Positions 9,760 through 20,820 of a DNA stretch of 33,700 nucleotides are shown piece by piece (the first letter of the stretch is position 1; the number at the start of each line of letters is the position of its first letter). Position numbers and translations under genes: made by a program. This DNA is from an uncultured Oceanospirillaceae bacterium. GTDB taxonomy: Bacteria; Pseudomonadota; Gammaproteobacteria; Pseudomonadales; Balneatricaceae. The notes beneath the pieces are model-generated. The model was not told the DNA's origin. It did not search any database and saw only the letters and a list, made by a program, of their open reading frames with translations. The stretch lies in the NCBI GenBank assembly GCA_913057435.1, contig CAJXNY010000048.1, positions 1 through 33,700 on the forward strand, given 5' to 3'.

Positions 9760-9775
9760 TGTTTCACGTGGAACA
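9760..9775. other. parS: parS centromere-like site (ParB binding)
   Basis: TGTTTCACGTGGAACA differs at one base from the widely conserved chromosomal parS palindrome TGTTTCACGTGAAACA. It is placed exactly between the glyS and gyrB terminators, in non-coding DNA and near the replication genes, as in pseudomonads. The cognate parA and parB lie at 24834-26527. It was the only clear parS I found by eye in the window. Confidence 0.88.
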
Positions 9776-9804
9776 TAATAAAAAACCCCGCCGTAGCGAG
9801 GTTT
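9776..9804 (-). terminator. Rho-independent terminator of gyrB
   Basis: Read on the minus strand, AAACCTCGC, loop TACG and GCGGGGTTT (plus coordinates 9804 down to 9783, one G-T wobble) are followed by a T-rich run. It begins 25 bases after the gyrB stop and faces the glyS terminator, leaving the parS site between them. Confidence 0.85.
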
Positions 9805-9828
9805 CAGTTAACCGGTCAGCACAACCGA

Positions 9829-12252
<2,424 letters not shown>

Positions 12253-12269
12253 TCAGTCGGTCTCCTAAA

Positions 12270-13361
12270 CTAATCTGTGCACTTCACCTGACCATTCGCC
12301 ACGGTGAAATGGCTGATATTTACATCCGGTTGCCATTGGCGCTGTAGCGCGTCACGGTCAACGCAGGTAATAAAACACTGATTGTGCGATGCCGCCAGAA
12401 AGTCACAGAACATCTGGCTGTGCTGGCTATCCAGCTCTGACGGCAGATCATCAATCAGGTAGATGCAGGCGCGCTGGCTGAGCCGGTAAAACAGGCTGCC
12501 CTGGGCCAGTTTCAGTGCACTGACTACCAGCTTTTTCTGTCCTCGGGACAGGCGCTCTGCGGCATTATGACCATCGGCTTTAACTTTGAGATCTGCCCGC
12601 TGTGGGCCATAACCGGTAAAGCCCTGGCGTCGATCGCGCTCAAGACTGTCGGCCAGTACGGCATCCAGCGATTTTTTCTGATCCCAGCCGGGGCGAAAAC
12701 CCAGTTCGATCTCCACACCACCCAGCAGCGTGCTGAGGATCACCTCAAACTCAGGTTTTAACTGCTCAATATAGTGCGCGCGATGCACGGTGAGCAGGTC
12801 CGCATGACGGATAAATTCCTGATCCCATGCCTGGCGTAAGCGAGGATCAATTTTACCACATTTAAGCAAGGTGTTTCGCTGCTTCAACGCCCGCTTGAAA
12901 CCACGCCAGAGCTGGATAAAGCTGCTTTCAGCATGGAACACACCCCAGTCGATATATTGCCGCCGCGCCTGGGGGCTTCCCTCCAGCAAATCAAAGGTAT
13001 CCGAGTTAATCACCTGTAGCGGTAATAACTCCGCCAGGGTAGATAAGTCGATATTATTGCCGGCGTAACGCATCAGGCTTTCGCCTGACAGCTGGCGCTG
13101 AATACCCAGCCGCTGAGTTGAACCGATCCCCAGCGCATCAATATCCCCCGCCACCATGCAGTGGCCGGTCTGACTCTGAATCAGGTGACGGACATTCTGG
13201 GTGCGGAACGAACGGCCCAGGCCCAGCATATGTACGGCTTCAAGCAGGCTGGTTTTACCGCTGCCATTGGCACCGTGCAGAATATTGATATGGGGGGATG
13301 GATCGATAGAGACGTCATGCAGATTGCGGATCTGCTGAATATCAAGGCGGGCAATGGACAT
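12270..13361 (-). CDS. recF: DNA replication and repair protein RecF
   Basis: An SMC/ABC-like ATPase that, with RecO and RecR, loads RecA at single-strand gaps. Walker A is GANGSGKTS (residues 30-38), Walker B is CIYLIDDLPSELD, and the ABC signature region is LSRGQKKL. The 363 residues match E. coli RecF (357). I chose the ATG at 13361 (MSIARLDIQQIRNL) over an in-frame ATG ten codons upstream because the former is the family start; the longer form would initiate inside the dnaN-recF hairpin. No good Shine-Dalgarno precedes it, so expression may depend on the upstream structure or coupling. Confidence 0.95.
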   Translation of the reverse strand: MSIARLDIQQIRNLHDVSIDPSPHINILHGANGSGKTSLLEAVHMLGLGRSFRTQNVRHLIQSQTGHCMVAGDIDALGIGSTQRLGIQRQLSGESLMRYAGNNIDLSTLAELLPLQVINSDTFDLLEGSPQARRQYIDWGVFHAESSFIQLWRGFKRALKQRNTLLKCGKIDPRLRQAWDQEFIRHADLLTVHRAHYIEQLKPEFEVILSTLLGGVEIELGFRPGWDQKKSLDAVLADSLERDRRQGFTGYGPQRADLKVKADGHNAAERLSRGQKKLVVSALKLAQGSLFYRLSQRACIYLIDDLPSELDSQHSQMFCDFLAASHNQCFITCVDRDALQRQWQPDVNISHFTVANGQVKCTD

Positions 13362-13377
13362 GAAATAGGGGTTACCA

Positions 13378-13408
13378 GCGCAGCCAGGCACAGAGGGCCT
13401 GGCTGCGC
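13378..13408 (-). other. Perfect 12-bp hairpin between dnaN and recF
   Basis: GCGCAGCCAGGC (13378-13389), a seven-base spacer and GCCTGGCTGCGC (13397-13408) are exact inverted copies, GC-rich, and nearly fill the 54-base gap between dnaN and recF. There is no T run on either side, so a simple intrinsic terminator is unlikely. It could pause RNA polymerase, mark an RNA processing site or reduce recF translation. Confidence 0.85.
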
Positions 13409-13415
13409 ACAGGAC

Positions 13416-14519
13416 TTACATACGCATCGGCATAACAACGTACAGGCAATCCGCTTCATCCATTCCTTCAAGCAGCACACTGCTGTTGGAGTCAGAGAGC
13501 GTGAGACGTACGGTATCCGAACTGAGAATAGACAGTACATCCAGCAGGTAGTTAACGTTAAAACCAATCTCCAGTGATTCACCTTCGTAATCAACAGAGA
13601 CAGTTTCTTCCGCTTCTTCCTGTTCCGGGTTGTTGGCCATTACCTGCAGGAAGCCACTGGACAGAGACATCCGCACACCACGGTATTTTTCATTCGACAG
13701 GATCGCGATCCGGCTGAACACCTGACGCAGTTCCTGACGCTCACCCAGTACCTGTTTATCACCGTTTTTCGGGATAACACGCTGGTAGTCCGGGAATTTC
13801 CCATCCACCAGTTTAGAGGTAAAGATAAAGTCCCCTACATAGGCGCGGATATGGCTGCTGCCAATAACCAGCCGTACCGGTTGCTCACCATTTTGCAGCA
13901 GGCGAGCCAGCTCCAGAATGCCTTTACGCGGTACGATAATCTGGCTTGGCGCGGCATTCGCACCTTCAGCATTGGCGCGACAGGTCGCCAGTCGATGGCC
14001 ATCTGTCGCCACTGAGCGCAAAGAGCCTTCGGCGATTTCAAGCAACATACCGTTCAGGTAGTAGCGTACGTCCTGCTGGGCCATTGAGAAGCCCGCTTTG
14101 TCGATCAGGCGACGCAATTCAGCCTGAGACAGGGTCAGCTCCATCGCCTGAGGGCCATCATCCACATTCGGGAATTCAGCCGCCGACAGGGTCGAGAGGG
14201 TAAAACGGCTACGGCCAGCCTTGATCACCATCTTCTGACCGGACAGGGCCAGTTCAATGCGCGCATCATCGGGCAGTGACTTACAGATATCCATCAGTTT
14301 ACGCGCAGGTACGGTAATGGAACCCGCTTCTGCAGCCTCGTCCAGAGTGACGCGGCCCACCAGCTCTACTTCAAGATCCGTACCTGTCATCGACAGCTGA
14401 TCACCTTCAACAACCAGCAGGATGTTGGACAGCACAGGCAACGTCTGACGACGCTCCACAACACCAGCCACCAACTGCAGTGGTTTGATTAAGGCCTCTC
14501 TGGAAATGACAAATTTCAT
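13416..14519 (-). CDS. dnaN: DNA polymerase III beta sliding clamp
   Basis: The ring-shaped processivity clamp, a dimer of three-domain monomers, which tethers polymerase III and many repair proteins to DNA. It starts MKFVISREALIKPLQLVAGV, with the typical RRQTLPVLSNILL segment, and ends CLYVVMPMRM, the conserved C-terminus that forms part of the partner-binding pocket (consensus VMPMRL). The 367 residues match E. coli (366). It lies 37 bases after dnaA in the same operon. Confidence 0.98.
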   Translation of the reverse strand: MKFVISREALIKPLQLVAGVVERRQTLPVLSNILLVVEGDQLSMTGTDLEVELVGRVTLDEAAEAGSITVPARKLMDICKSLPDDARIELALSGQKMVIKAGRSRFTLSTLSAAEFPNVDDGPQAMELTLSQAELRRLIDKAGFSMAQQDVRYYLNGMLLEIAEGSLRSVATDGHRLATCRANAEGANAAPSQIIVPRKGILELARLLQNGEQPVRLVIGSSHIRAYVGDFIFTSKLVDGKFPDYQRVIPKNGDKQVLGERQELRQVFSRIAILSNEKYRGVRMSLSSGFLQVMANNPEQEEAEETVSVDYEGESLEIGFNVNYLLDVLSILSSDTVRLTLSDSNSSVLLEGMDEADCLYVVMPMRM

Positions 14520-14556
14520 CGGTTATCCACCTTGCACCTTCATTCCGGTCAACCTG

Positions 14557-16095
14557 TTACGCTGTCAAATGACGTAACAGGTTTTGATAATCTTCTCTGA
14601 TATCCGTATCACTCTCGCGCAGCTCCTTTATCTTGCGACATGCATGGAGCACAGTTGTGTGATCCCGGCCGCCAAACGCATCGCCGATCTCCGGCAGACT
14701 GTGGTTGGTCAGCTCTTTCGCCAGGCTCATTGCTACCTGACGAGGTCGCGCAACAGAGCGACTGCGACGCTTTGATAGCAGGTCAGAGATTTTGATTTTA
14801 AAGTAATCGGCGACTACACGCTGAATGTTATCAATACTAACCTGTTTGTCCTGCAAAGCCAGCAGGTCTTTCAGAGATTCTTTAATAAACGGCGTGGTGA
14901 TTGCGTTGCCCGTAAAATGCGCATTGGCAATCACCCGTTTCAGCGCGCCTTCGAGCTCACGAACGTTAGAACGAATCTTCTGTGCCAGGAAGAAAGCAGC
15001 ATCATCCGGCAGCTGAATTTTCGCTTCGGTGGCCTTCTTCATCAGAATTGCCACCCGGGTTTCCAGCTCTGGTGGCTCGATGGCCACGGTCAGGCCCCAG
15101 CCAAAACGGGACTTAAGACGCTCTTCAACGCCGATGATCTCTTTCGGATAACGGTCCGACGTCAGGATCATCTGCTGGCCACTCTCCAGCAACGCATTAA
15201 AGGTATGGAAGAACTCCTCCTGGGAGCGCTCTTTACCGGCGAAGAACTGGATATCATCAATCAGCAAGGCATCGACTGAGCGGTAATAACGCTTGAAGTC
15301 GTTAATTGCGTTGAGCTGCAGTCCTTTCACCATGTCGGCGACAAAGCGCTCGGAATGCAGGTAGACGATTTTGGCATTGGGATTACGCTTGCGCATCTGA
15401 ATGCCAACGGCCTGCATCAAGTGGGTTTTACCCAGACCCACACCACCGTATATAAAGAGTGGGTTATAAGCACTGCCAGGGTTATCAGCAACCTGCTGAG
15501 CAGCAGCAAGTGCCAGCTGGTTGGATTTACCCTGTACGAAAGACTCAAAGGTAAAGGCAGCATTGAGGTTGGACTGATGCTTAATCCCCCCCTCCACATC
15601 CACCGTACGTTCAGGCATCAACGTTTGTTGATAAGGCACAGTTTGCGCGACGGGCTCGCGGGCGGGTGCTGATGCGGGAACCGTTGCGACAAGCTGAGGG
15701 TTCGCAGCGGGGGCAACCTGCATGGAAGCCGGCGCCGGGGTAAAGGCTGGTTCACGAACCGGCGGGCTCATTGGCGGTGGGGCAACCTGAGTGGCCGGAC
15801 GGGGACGGACCTGAGTCACAGCAACACGCCGCTGTACTACGTGCGAAGCACGCTGCGCAACATCCAGCCGTACGTCAGCACTGATATCACCACTGATATC
15901 CGCCACAACCTGGCGGATACGGGCCAGATACTTGTCATTCACCCAGTCGCGAACAAAGCGGTTCGGGGCCATCAGCGTCAGCTGTGCGCCATTCGCATGC
16001 GCTACTTTTAGCGTGCGAATCCAGGTGTTGTACTGCTGAGTCGGAAATTCTTCCTGCAAACTGAGCAGACAGCGTTCCCACAGTTCCGCTGACAT
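14557..16095 (-). CDS. dnaA: Chromosomal replication initiator DnaA
   Basis: Binds DnaA boxes and melts the origin to start replication. Domain I (about 1-90) starts [20 protein letters not shown]. Domain II is a long Pro/Ala-rich linker (about 95-165), making the protein 512 residues against 467 in E. coli but similar to Pseudomonas. AAA+ domain III has Walker A GGVGLGKT (217-224) and Walker [14 protein letters not shown]. Domain IV contains the DnaA-box recognition motif [12 protein letters not shown]. The ATG has AGGAG six bases upstream. It heads the minus-strand replication operon and diverges from rpmH across a region with DnaA boxes, which suggests autoregulation. Confidence 0.98.
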   Translation of the reverse strand: MSAELWERCLLSLQEEFPTQQYNTWIRTLKVAHANGAQLTLMAPNRFVRDWVNDKYLARIRQVVADISGDISADVRLDVAQRASHVVQRRVAVTQVRPRPATQVAPPPMSPPVREPAFTPAPASMQVAPAANPQLVATVPASAPAREPVAQTVPYQQTLMPERTVDVEGGIKHQSNLNAAFTFESFVQGKSNQLALAAAQQVADNPGSAYNPLFIYGGVGLGKTHLMQAVGIQMRKRNPNAKIVYLHSERFVADMVKGLQLNAINDFKRYYRSVDALLIDDIQFFAGKERSQEEFFHTFNALLESGQQMILTSDRYPKEIIGVEERLKSRFGWGLTVAIEPPELETRVAILMKKATEAKIQLPDDAAFFLAQKIRSNVRELEGALKRVIANAHFTGNAITTPFIKESLKDLLALQDKQVSIDNIQRVVADYFKIKISDLLSKRRSRSVARPRQVAMSLAKELTNHSLPEIGDAFGGRDHTTVLHACRKIKELRESDTDIREDYQNLLRHLTA

Positions 16096-16114
16096 CGGTG
16101 GCTCCTATCCTGCC

Positions 16115-16129
16115 TGAATAAGTTATTCA
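16115..16129. promoter_or_regulatory. Palindrome TGAATAA-G-TTATTCA in the dnaA leader
   Basis: A perfect 7-bp inverted repeat around one base, 20 bases upstream of the dnaA start codon. Each arm contains the first part of a DnaA box (TTATTCA). It could be an operator over the dnaA promoter or leader; the regulator is unknown. Confidence 0.5.
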
Positions 16130-16488
16130 ATGAGTTATACATACCCGGAGGCGTTGATCTGGCAGCCATTCTAGCTCCCCACCTGGCTTTTATCCACAAA
16201 AGAACACAAGAAATACATATTTCTTCCCCACCTTTATGCACAAAATTATAAAACCGGCCTCAATGTCAGCTTATCCCAGACTAATTCACAATGTTATCCG
16301 CTACTTATCCCAGAAGAGCCTTGCCGGCTGAGAAGCCGTTTAAACAGGGGGTAGAGGGAATTACCCACAGTAATCAACAGTTTTAAACACAGGTAATCCC
16401 CATTCACCTTTGCTCCCTGAACCAACCTCAAATCTTTGCCTGTTCACAACTTTTATCTGCTGAATCCCCGCTATTTATGGGATTTAGC

Positions 16489-16517
16489 TTGATTCAAACG
16501 GGTTAACTCCATAGAAT
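16489..16517 (+). promoter_or_regulatory. Sigma-70-like promoter for rpmH-rnpA
   Basis: TTGATT (16489-16494), 17-base spacer, TAGAAT (16512-16517). It points toward rpmH and leaves a leader of about 75 bases. Confidence 0.6.
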
Positions 16518-16599
16518 GCCGCGTCTGATTTTCATTACCGGGAAATCAGTTAATTCAATTAATTTTTTTCCTAACAGCTAGCGTTAGCAGGTGCAGGCA

Positions 16600-16734
16600 A
16601 TGAAAAGAACTTTCCAACCCAGCGTACTGAAGCGCAAACGTACTCACGGTTTCCGTGCCCGCATGTCCACTAAAAATGGTCGTCTGGTCATCAACCGTCG
16701 TCGCGCAAAAGGTCGTAAGCGTCTCAGCGCTTAA
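16600..16734 (+). CDS. rpmH: 50S ribosomal protein L34
   Basis: A 44-residue, very basic ribosomal protein of the large subunit. It starts [20 protein letters not shown] and ends [12 protein letters not shown], nearly identical to L34 across Gammaproteobacteria, and has the usual family length. It is too short for a 60-residue ORF cut-off and is read directly from the sequence. The start is fixed by homology; the upstream GCAGG is only a modest ribosome site. It is divergent from dnaA and followed after 31 bases by rnpA, the universal rpmH-rnpA pair. Confidence 0.97.
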   Translation: MKRTFQPSVLKRKRTHGFRARMSTKNGRLVINRRRAKGRKRLSA

Positions 16735-16765
16735 GTCGACCGTACTGGTCTGGTCACCTGACATT

Positions 16766-17134
16766 ATGTCTGAATTCAAATATCCCCGAGAGTTGCGCCT
16801 GTTAACGGGCGGAGACTTTCAGCAGGTTTTTGACAACGTTTCGTTGAAGGTGCCAGACCGGCACATCCTCATTCTGGCCCGTCCTAACGGCCTGGATCAC
16901 CCTCGTCTGGGGTTTGTGATCTCCAAAAAAAATGTTCGCCATGCTGTGAAACGTAATCGCGTTCGCCGCATTATGCGCGAGTCATTCCGTCTCAATCAGC
17001 ATAACCTTCCACCCGTGGATATCCTGATCATGGCCCGTAAGGGCATTGATGAACTGGAAAAGGATGAACTTCATCGCCTGGCGAAGAAGTGCTGGTCACG
17101 ATTGAGAAAAAAAGCCAAACAAGCTTCAACTTAA
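16766..17134 (+). CDS. rnpA: Ribonuclease P protein component
   Basis: The small basic protein cofactor of RNase P, helping the catalytic RNA trim the 5' ends of pre-tRNAs. The family RNR motif is present in AVKRNRVRRIMRESFRLN, preceded by RLGFVISKKNVRHA. The N-terminus SEFKYPRELRLLTGGDFQQV matches the family, so I take the ATG at 16766 (122 residues; E. coli 119) and reject a 37-codon upstream extension that would overlap rpmH out of frame. Only 19 bases separate it from yidC; the small gene yidD usually found here is missing. Confidence 0.95.
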   Translation: MSEFKYPRELRLLTGGDFQQVFDNVSLKVPDRHILILARPNGLDHPRLGFVISKKNVRHAVKRNRVRRIMRESFRLNQHNLPPVDILIMARKGIDELEKDELHRLAKKCWSRLRKKAKQAST

Positions 17135-17153
17135 CGAACCGGTTAAAAACACG

Positions 17154-18815
17154 ATGGATTTTCAGCGAGTACTTCTGGTGGCCGCTCTGGCAGTCATCTC
17201 CTACATGCTGGTACTGCAGTGGAACCAGGATTACGGCCAGGCGCCTGTACAGGCTCAGCCCGTTGAATCCACCTCTGCCTATAACACCAGTACTGCCACC
17301 GTTACCGATCTGCCATCCGCTGCCAGCCCTCAGGCCGCCAGTTCCGATGTGCCCGGTGATAACGCCGTTGCTACGAACGCAGCACAGTTGATCAGTGTAA
17401 AAACTGATGTTCTGGAACTGCTGATCGACCGCAAAGGTGGCGACATCATTCAGCTGGCACTGCCAGCGCATAAAGCACAGCAGGGCAGTGAGCTGCCGTT
17501 CGTACTGCTGGAACAGACTCAAGCCCGTACCTATATCTCCCAGAGTGGCCTGGTCGGCCCCAATGGACCGGATGCCAGTAAAGATGGCCGCCCGGTATAT
17601 AGCGTGAGCGGCGACGAATTCAAACTCGATGGCGACAGCCTGACAGTTGATCTGACGCTGACAACCGATGGCGTACAGATCACCAAGCGCTACACCTTCA
17701 CTAAAGGTTCCTACGAGATTGGTGTCGAGTTTATCGTCAATAACCAGTCTGACAGCAACTGGCAGGCTAACCTGTTCGGTCAGATCAAACGTGACCGCAG
17801 CAGTGATCCGACCAGCAGCACCGATATGGGTATGCAGTCTTACCTCGGTGGCGTGTTCTCGACGACTGAGAACAACTACAACAAGATCGACTTCGACGAT
17901 ATGGACGAAGCGGCATTCAAAGCCAAGTCTCAGGATGGCTGGGTAGCGATGGTTCAGCACTACTTCGTCAGTGCCTGGATTCCTGCTAAAGGCGTGGAAT
18001 ACACCTACCAGAGCCGTGCCAGCGGTGGTAACTACATCATGGGCTTTATCAGCCCGTTGCTGACCATTGCGCCAGGCGAGAGCAACAGCGTCAGTGCGAC
18101 GTACTATGCTGGTCCGAAAGATCAGCCAGCGATGGAAGCCGCCGCCGAAAACCTGCAGCTGACTGTCGATTACGGCTGGTTGTGGTGGATTGCGAGTCCA
18201 CTGCACATGCTGCTGACCTGGATCCATAGCGTGCTGGGTAACTGGGGCCTGTCGATCATCGGTATCACCATCCTGGTAAAAGCGGCGCTGTTCCAGATTA
18301 ACGCCAAGGCGTTTAAATCCATGGCCAAGATGCGCAAGTTTGGCCCTGAGATGCAGCGACTGAAAGAACTGCACGGTGATGACCGTCAGAAGATGTCGCA
18401 GTCAATGATGGAGCTGTACAAGAAAGAGAAGATCAACCCGCTAGGCGGCTGTCTGCCTATTCTGGCGCAGATGCCGGTGTTTATCGCACTGTACTGGGTA
18501 CTGATGGAGAGCGTCGAGCTGCGTCATGCAGAATTCCTCTACCTGAATGACCTTGCCGCGATGGACCCGTACTTCATTCTGCCGATCCTGATGGGTGCCA
18601 GCATGTTCATTCAGCAGACGCTGAACCCGACACCGCCGGACCCGATGCAGGCTAAAGTGATGAAGATGCTGCCGATCCTGTTCACCTTCTTCTTCCTGTG
18701 GTTCCCGGCAGGTCTGACACTGTACTGGGTCATCAACAACGTACTGTCTATTGCCCAGCAGTATGTGATCAACAAGCAGATCGAAAACGAAGGCAGTGAG
18801 ACCAGCACCAGCTGA
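17154..18815 (+). CDS. yidC: Membrane protein insertase YidC
   Basis: Inserts and folds inner-membrane proteins, alone or with SecYEG; Fo subunit c, encoded in this window, is a classical substrate. TM1 is at about 5-22, followed by a low-complexity Ser/Ala/Pro/Thr linker, the large periplasmic P1 domain (about 80-345), and the five-helix core with SMAKMRKFGPEMQRLKE, NPLGGCLPILAQMPVFIALY and FFLWFPAGLTLYWVINN. Length 553, E. coli 548. The groove residue that is Arg366 in E. coli aligns with Lys376 here (ILVKAALF), keeping the positive charge, as I recall for Pseudomonas. A terminator follows. Confidence 0.97.
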   Translation: MDFQRVLLVAALAVISYMLVLQWNQDYGQAPVQAQPVESTSAYNTSTATVTDLPSAASPQAASSDVPGDNAVATNAAQLISVKTDVLELLIDRKGGDIIQLALPAHKAQQGSELPFVLLEQTQARTYISQSGLVGPNGPDASKDGRPVYSVSGDEFKLDGDSLTVDLTLTTDGVQITKRYTFTKGSYEIGVEFIVNNQSDSNWQANLFGQIKRDRSSDPTSSTDMGMQSYLGGVFSTTENNYNKIDFDDMDEAAFKAKSQDGWVAMVQHYFVSAWIPAKGVEYTYQSRASGGNYIMGFISPLLTIAPGESNSVSATYYAGPKDQPAMEAAAENLQLTVDYGWLWWIASPLHMLLTWIHSVLGNWGLSIIGITILVKAALFQINAKAFKSMAKMRKFGPEMQRLKELHGDDRQKMSQSMMELYKKEKINPLGGCLPILAQMPVFIALYWVLMESVELRHAEFLYLNDLAAMDPYFILPILMGASMFIQQTLNPTPPDPMQAKVMKMLPILFTFFFLWFPAGLTLYWVINNVLSIAQQYVINKQIENEGSETSTS

Positions 18816-18836
18816 TCACTGACTCTGTTACACTTG

Positions 18837-18864
18837 AAAAGGCTCCCGTATGGGGGCCTTTTTT
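18837..18864 (+). terminator. Rho-independent terminator after yidC
   Basis: AAAAGGCTCCC (18837-18847), loop GTAT, GGGGGCCTTTT (18852-18862) and extra Ts; one G-T wobble in the stem. It separates the rpmH-rnpA-yidC unit from mnmE, which lies 112 bases further on. I found no convincing promoter in that gap. Confidence 0.85.
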
Positions 18865-18976
18865 GTGCTTTCTATACACAGGCTACGACTCACCCACCGT
18901 AGCAACCACGTCCCGTCGCGTCCGGTGCCCCGGCGCACGCGGCATGAACCCTTGAGAACATCCCGGATAAAATCCT

Positions 18977-20344
18977 ATGCAGCAGATCAGTCAGGACACC
19001 ATCGCCGCTCAGGCCACCCCACCAGGCCGGGGAGGCGTGGGCATTATTCGCGTATCAGGCCCTGATGCCGTACGTATTGCCGAGCAGGTCCTGGGCAGCG
19101 TACCCAAACCCCGCTATGCCCATTACGGCGCTTTTCTGAACAGCGCAGGCGAGCAGATTGATCAGGGCATCGCGCTGTATTTTCCCGGCCCCAACTCATT
19201 CACCGGTGAAGATGTACTTGAGTTACAGGGCCATGGCGGGCCGATGATCATCGACTTCATCCTCAATCGGGTGGTCGAGCTGGGTGCCCGCCCGGCCAGG
19301 CCTGGTGAGTTTTCTGAACGCGCTTTCCTCAACGACAAGCTTGATCTGACTCAGGCTGAAGCCATTGCCGACCTGATTGATGCGTCATCCGCACAGGCAG
19401 CCCGTTGTGCTCTACGGTCACTACAGGGTGCCTTTTCCGAGCGTATCCACACCCTGGTCGAATCACTGATTCAGCTGCGTATCTATGTCGAGGCCGCTAT
19501 CGACTTCCCGGAAGAGGAAATTGACTTCCTCGCCGACGGTAAAGTAATGGCCGATCTGGAGACAATTCTAACTCAGGTCGCACAGGTACAGGCAGAAGCA
19601 CATCAGGGCAGCCTGATGCGCGAAGGGATGAACGTCGTCATTGCCGGACGTCCTAATGCAGGTAAGTCCAGCCTGCTTAATGCGCTGGCAGGCAAGGACA
19701 GCGCCATCGTTACCGATATTGCCGGTACCACCCGTGATGTACTGCGTGAACATATCCACATTGATGGTATGCCACTGCATATCATCGATACTGCCGGCCT
19801 GCGTGATGCGCCCGATGAAGTAGAGCGAATCGGTATCGACCGGGCCTGGCAGGAAATCGAAAAAGCAGACAGAGTGCTGTTGATGGTCGATTCCACCAGC
19901 ACAACAGAGAAAGATCCGGAACAGATCTGGCCCGACTTTATCCACAAGCTTCCTCAGCCAGATAAAGTCACCGTGATCCGTAACAAAGCCGACCTTAGCA
20001 GCGAAGCCATCGGTTTTGAGCAGCGCAGCCATTACAGCCTGATCAGCCTCAGTGCCCGTGCAGGCGAAGGCATCGAGCTGCTGCGTGAACACCTGAAAGC
20101 CTGCATGGGCTACGCCAGTACCACCGAGGGCGGCTTTATGGCCCGCCGGCGTCATCTGGATGCGCTGGAACGCGCCACTGAGCTGCTCAATACTGGACAC
20201 CAGCAGTTGCTGCACAACGGTGCCGGAGAGCTGCTGGCAGAAGACCTGCGTCAAGCTCAGCAAACCCTGAACGAGATTACCGGTGAATTCACCAGTGATG
20301 ACCTGCTGGGGCGGATCTTCAGCTCGTTCTGTATTGGTAAGTAA
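18977..20344 (+). CDS. mnmE: tRNA modification GTPase MnmE (TrmE)
   Basis: With MnmG it forms the complex that adds the cmnm5 group to U34 of certain tRNAs, using GTP, methylene-THF and FAD. The N-terminal THF-binding domain starts [22 protein letters not shown]. The G domain, inserted in the helical domain, has GRPNAGKS (224-231), [15 protein letters not shown] and NKADL. The catalytic C-terminus FCIGK is intact. The 455 residues match E. coli (454). Its partner mnmG lies 2 kb downstream across the origin-like region, the order seen in Vibrio. The stop is followed after 21 bases by trxC. Confidence 0.97.
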   Translation: MQQISQDTIAAQATPPGRGGVGIIRVSGPDAVRIAEQVLGSVPKPRYAHYGAFLNSAGEQIDQGIALYFPGPNSFTGEDVLELQGHGGPMIIDFILNRVVELGARPARPGEFSERAFLNDKLDLTQAEAIADLIDASSAQAARCALRSLQGAFSERIHTLVESLIQLRIYVEAAIDFPEEEIDFLADGKVMADLETILTQVAQVQAEAHQGSLMREGMNVVIAGRPNAGKSSLLNALAGKDSAIVTDIAGTTRDVLREHIHIDGMPLHIIDTAGLRDAPDEVERIGIDRAWQEIEKADRVLLMVDSTSTTEKDPEQIWPDFIHKLPQPDKVTVIRNKADLSSEAIGFEQRSHYSLISLSARAGEGIELLREHLKACMGYASTTEGGFMARRRHLDALERATELLNTGHQQLLHNGAGELLAEDLRQAQQTLNEITGEFTSDDLLGRIFSSFCIGK

Positions 20345-20365
20345 CACCAGGAGGAAACAAGCAAC

Positions 20366-20803
20366 ATGAGTATGAATCTGAGTTGCCCGCACTGTAACGT
20401 GACCAATCGCATACCGGAGTCACGACTGGGTGATGGACCCAAGTGTGGCAAGTGCAAACAACCCGTCTTTACAGGCCAGCCGCAGACGGTTACTGCCGCC
20501 AGCCTCAATAGCCTGCTGCAGCACAACGATATCCCGGTTCTGGTGGATTGCTGGGCTGACTGGTGTGGCCCCTGCAAGCAGTTTGCACCGATTTTTGATC
20601 AGGCCACCCGTCAGTTTGAACCCCAGCTCCGACTGGCCAAACTGAACACCGAGGCGGAGCAGGGTATTGCAGCACAGTGGCAGATCCGTTCGATTCCTAC
20701 CCTGATTCTGTTCCGCGCTGGACGTGAGGTCGCGCGACTAAATGGTGCTCTAGCGTTGCCACAATTACAGCAGTGGCTACAACAGCAAGGCGTTGAACTC
20801 TGA
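20366..20803 (+). CDS. trxC: Thioredoxin 2 (TrxC-like, zinc-binding N-terminus)
   Basis: A cytosolic thiol-disulfide reductase. The first 30 residues carry two CxxC pairs (Cys7/Cys10, Cys27/Cys30), the zinc module that separates thioredoxin 2 from thioredoxin 1. The thioredoxin fold follows, with active site WCGPC (66-70) and the cis-proline in SIPTLI (Pro111). The 145 residues fit E. coli TrxC (139). A strong AGGAGG ribosome site precedes the ATG. It is probably co-transcribed with mnmE. I do not know this as a common neighbour of mnmE; in Vibrio/E. coli, mioC borders the origin on this side. Confidence 0.93.
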   Translation: MSMNLSCPHCNVTNRIPESRLGDGPKCGKCKQPVFTGQPQTVTAASLNSLLQHNDIPVLVDCWADWCGPCKQFAPIFDQATRQFEPQLRLAKLNTEAEQGIAAQWQIRSIPTLILFRAGREVARLNGALALPQLQQWLQQQGVEL

Positions 20804-20820
20804 TAGTTAATCACAGCCCA

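Larger units (their letters stand above)
16096..16599. other. dnaA-rpmH intergenic region with DnaA boxes (candidate origin or dnaA control region)
   Basis: No gene is visible in these 504 bases. There are two exact TTATNCACA boxes (TTATCCACA 16190-16198, TTATGCACA 16234-16242) and two single-mismatch boxes (TAATTCACA 16282-16290, TTACCCACA 16361-16369). TTATCCCAGA occurs twice (16271-16280, 16305-16314) with another TTATCC at 16294. The stretch 16201-16260 is about 65% A+T. This is the position of oriC in Pseudomonas. Here it lacks the very AT-rich block seen upstream of mnmG, so it may instead titrate DnaA or control dnaA and rpmH. Confidence 0.6.

Noticed and set aside
16271-16314. Repeated TTATCC words as a CRISPR or tandem-repeat array
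   Set aside because: Spacing is irregular and units are too short; better explained as degenerate DnaA boxes.
16442-16450. GTTCACAAC before rpmH as a DnaA box
   Set aside because: Two or more mismatches from TTATNCACA in the best alignment.
17028-18374. 448-codon minus-strand frame opposite yidC
   Set aside because: Overlaps rnpA and yidC, no ribosome site, no recognisable motif; codon-bias shadow.
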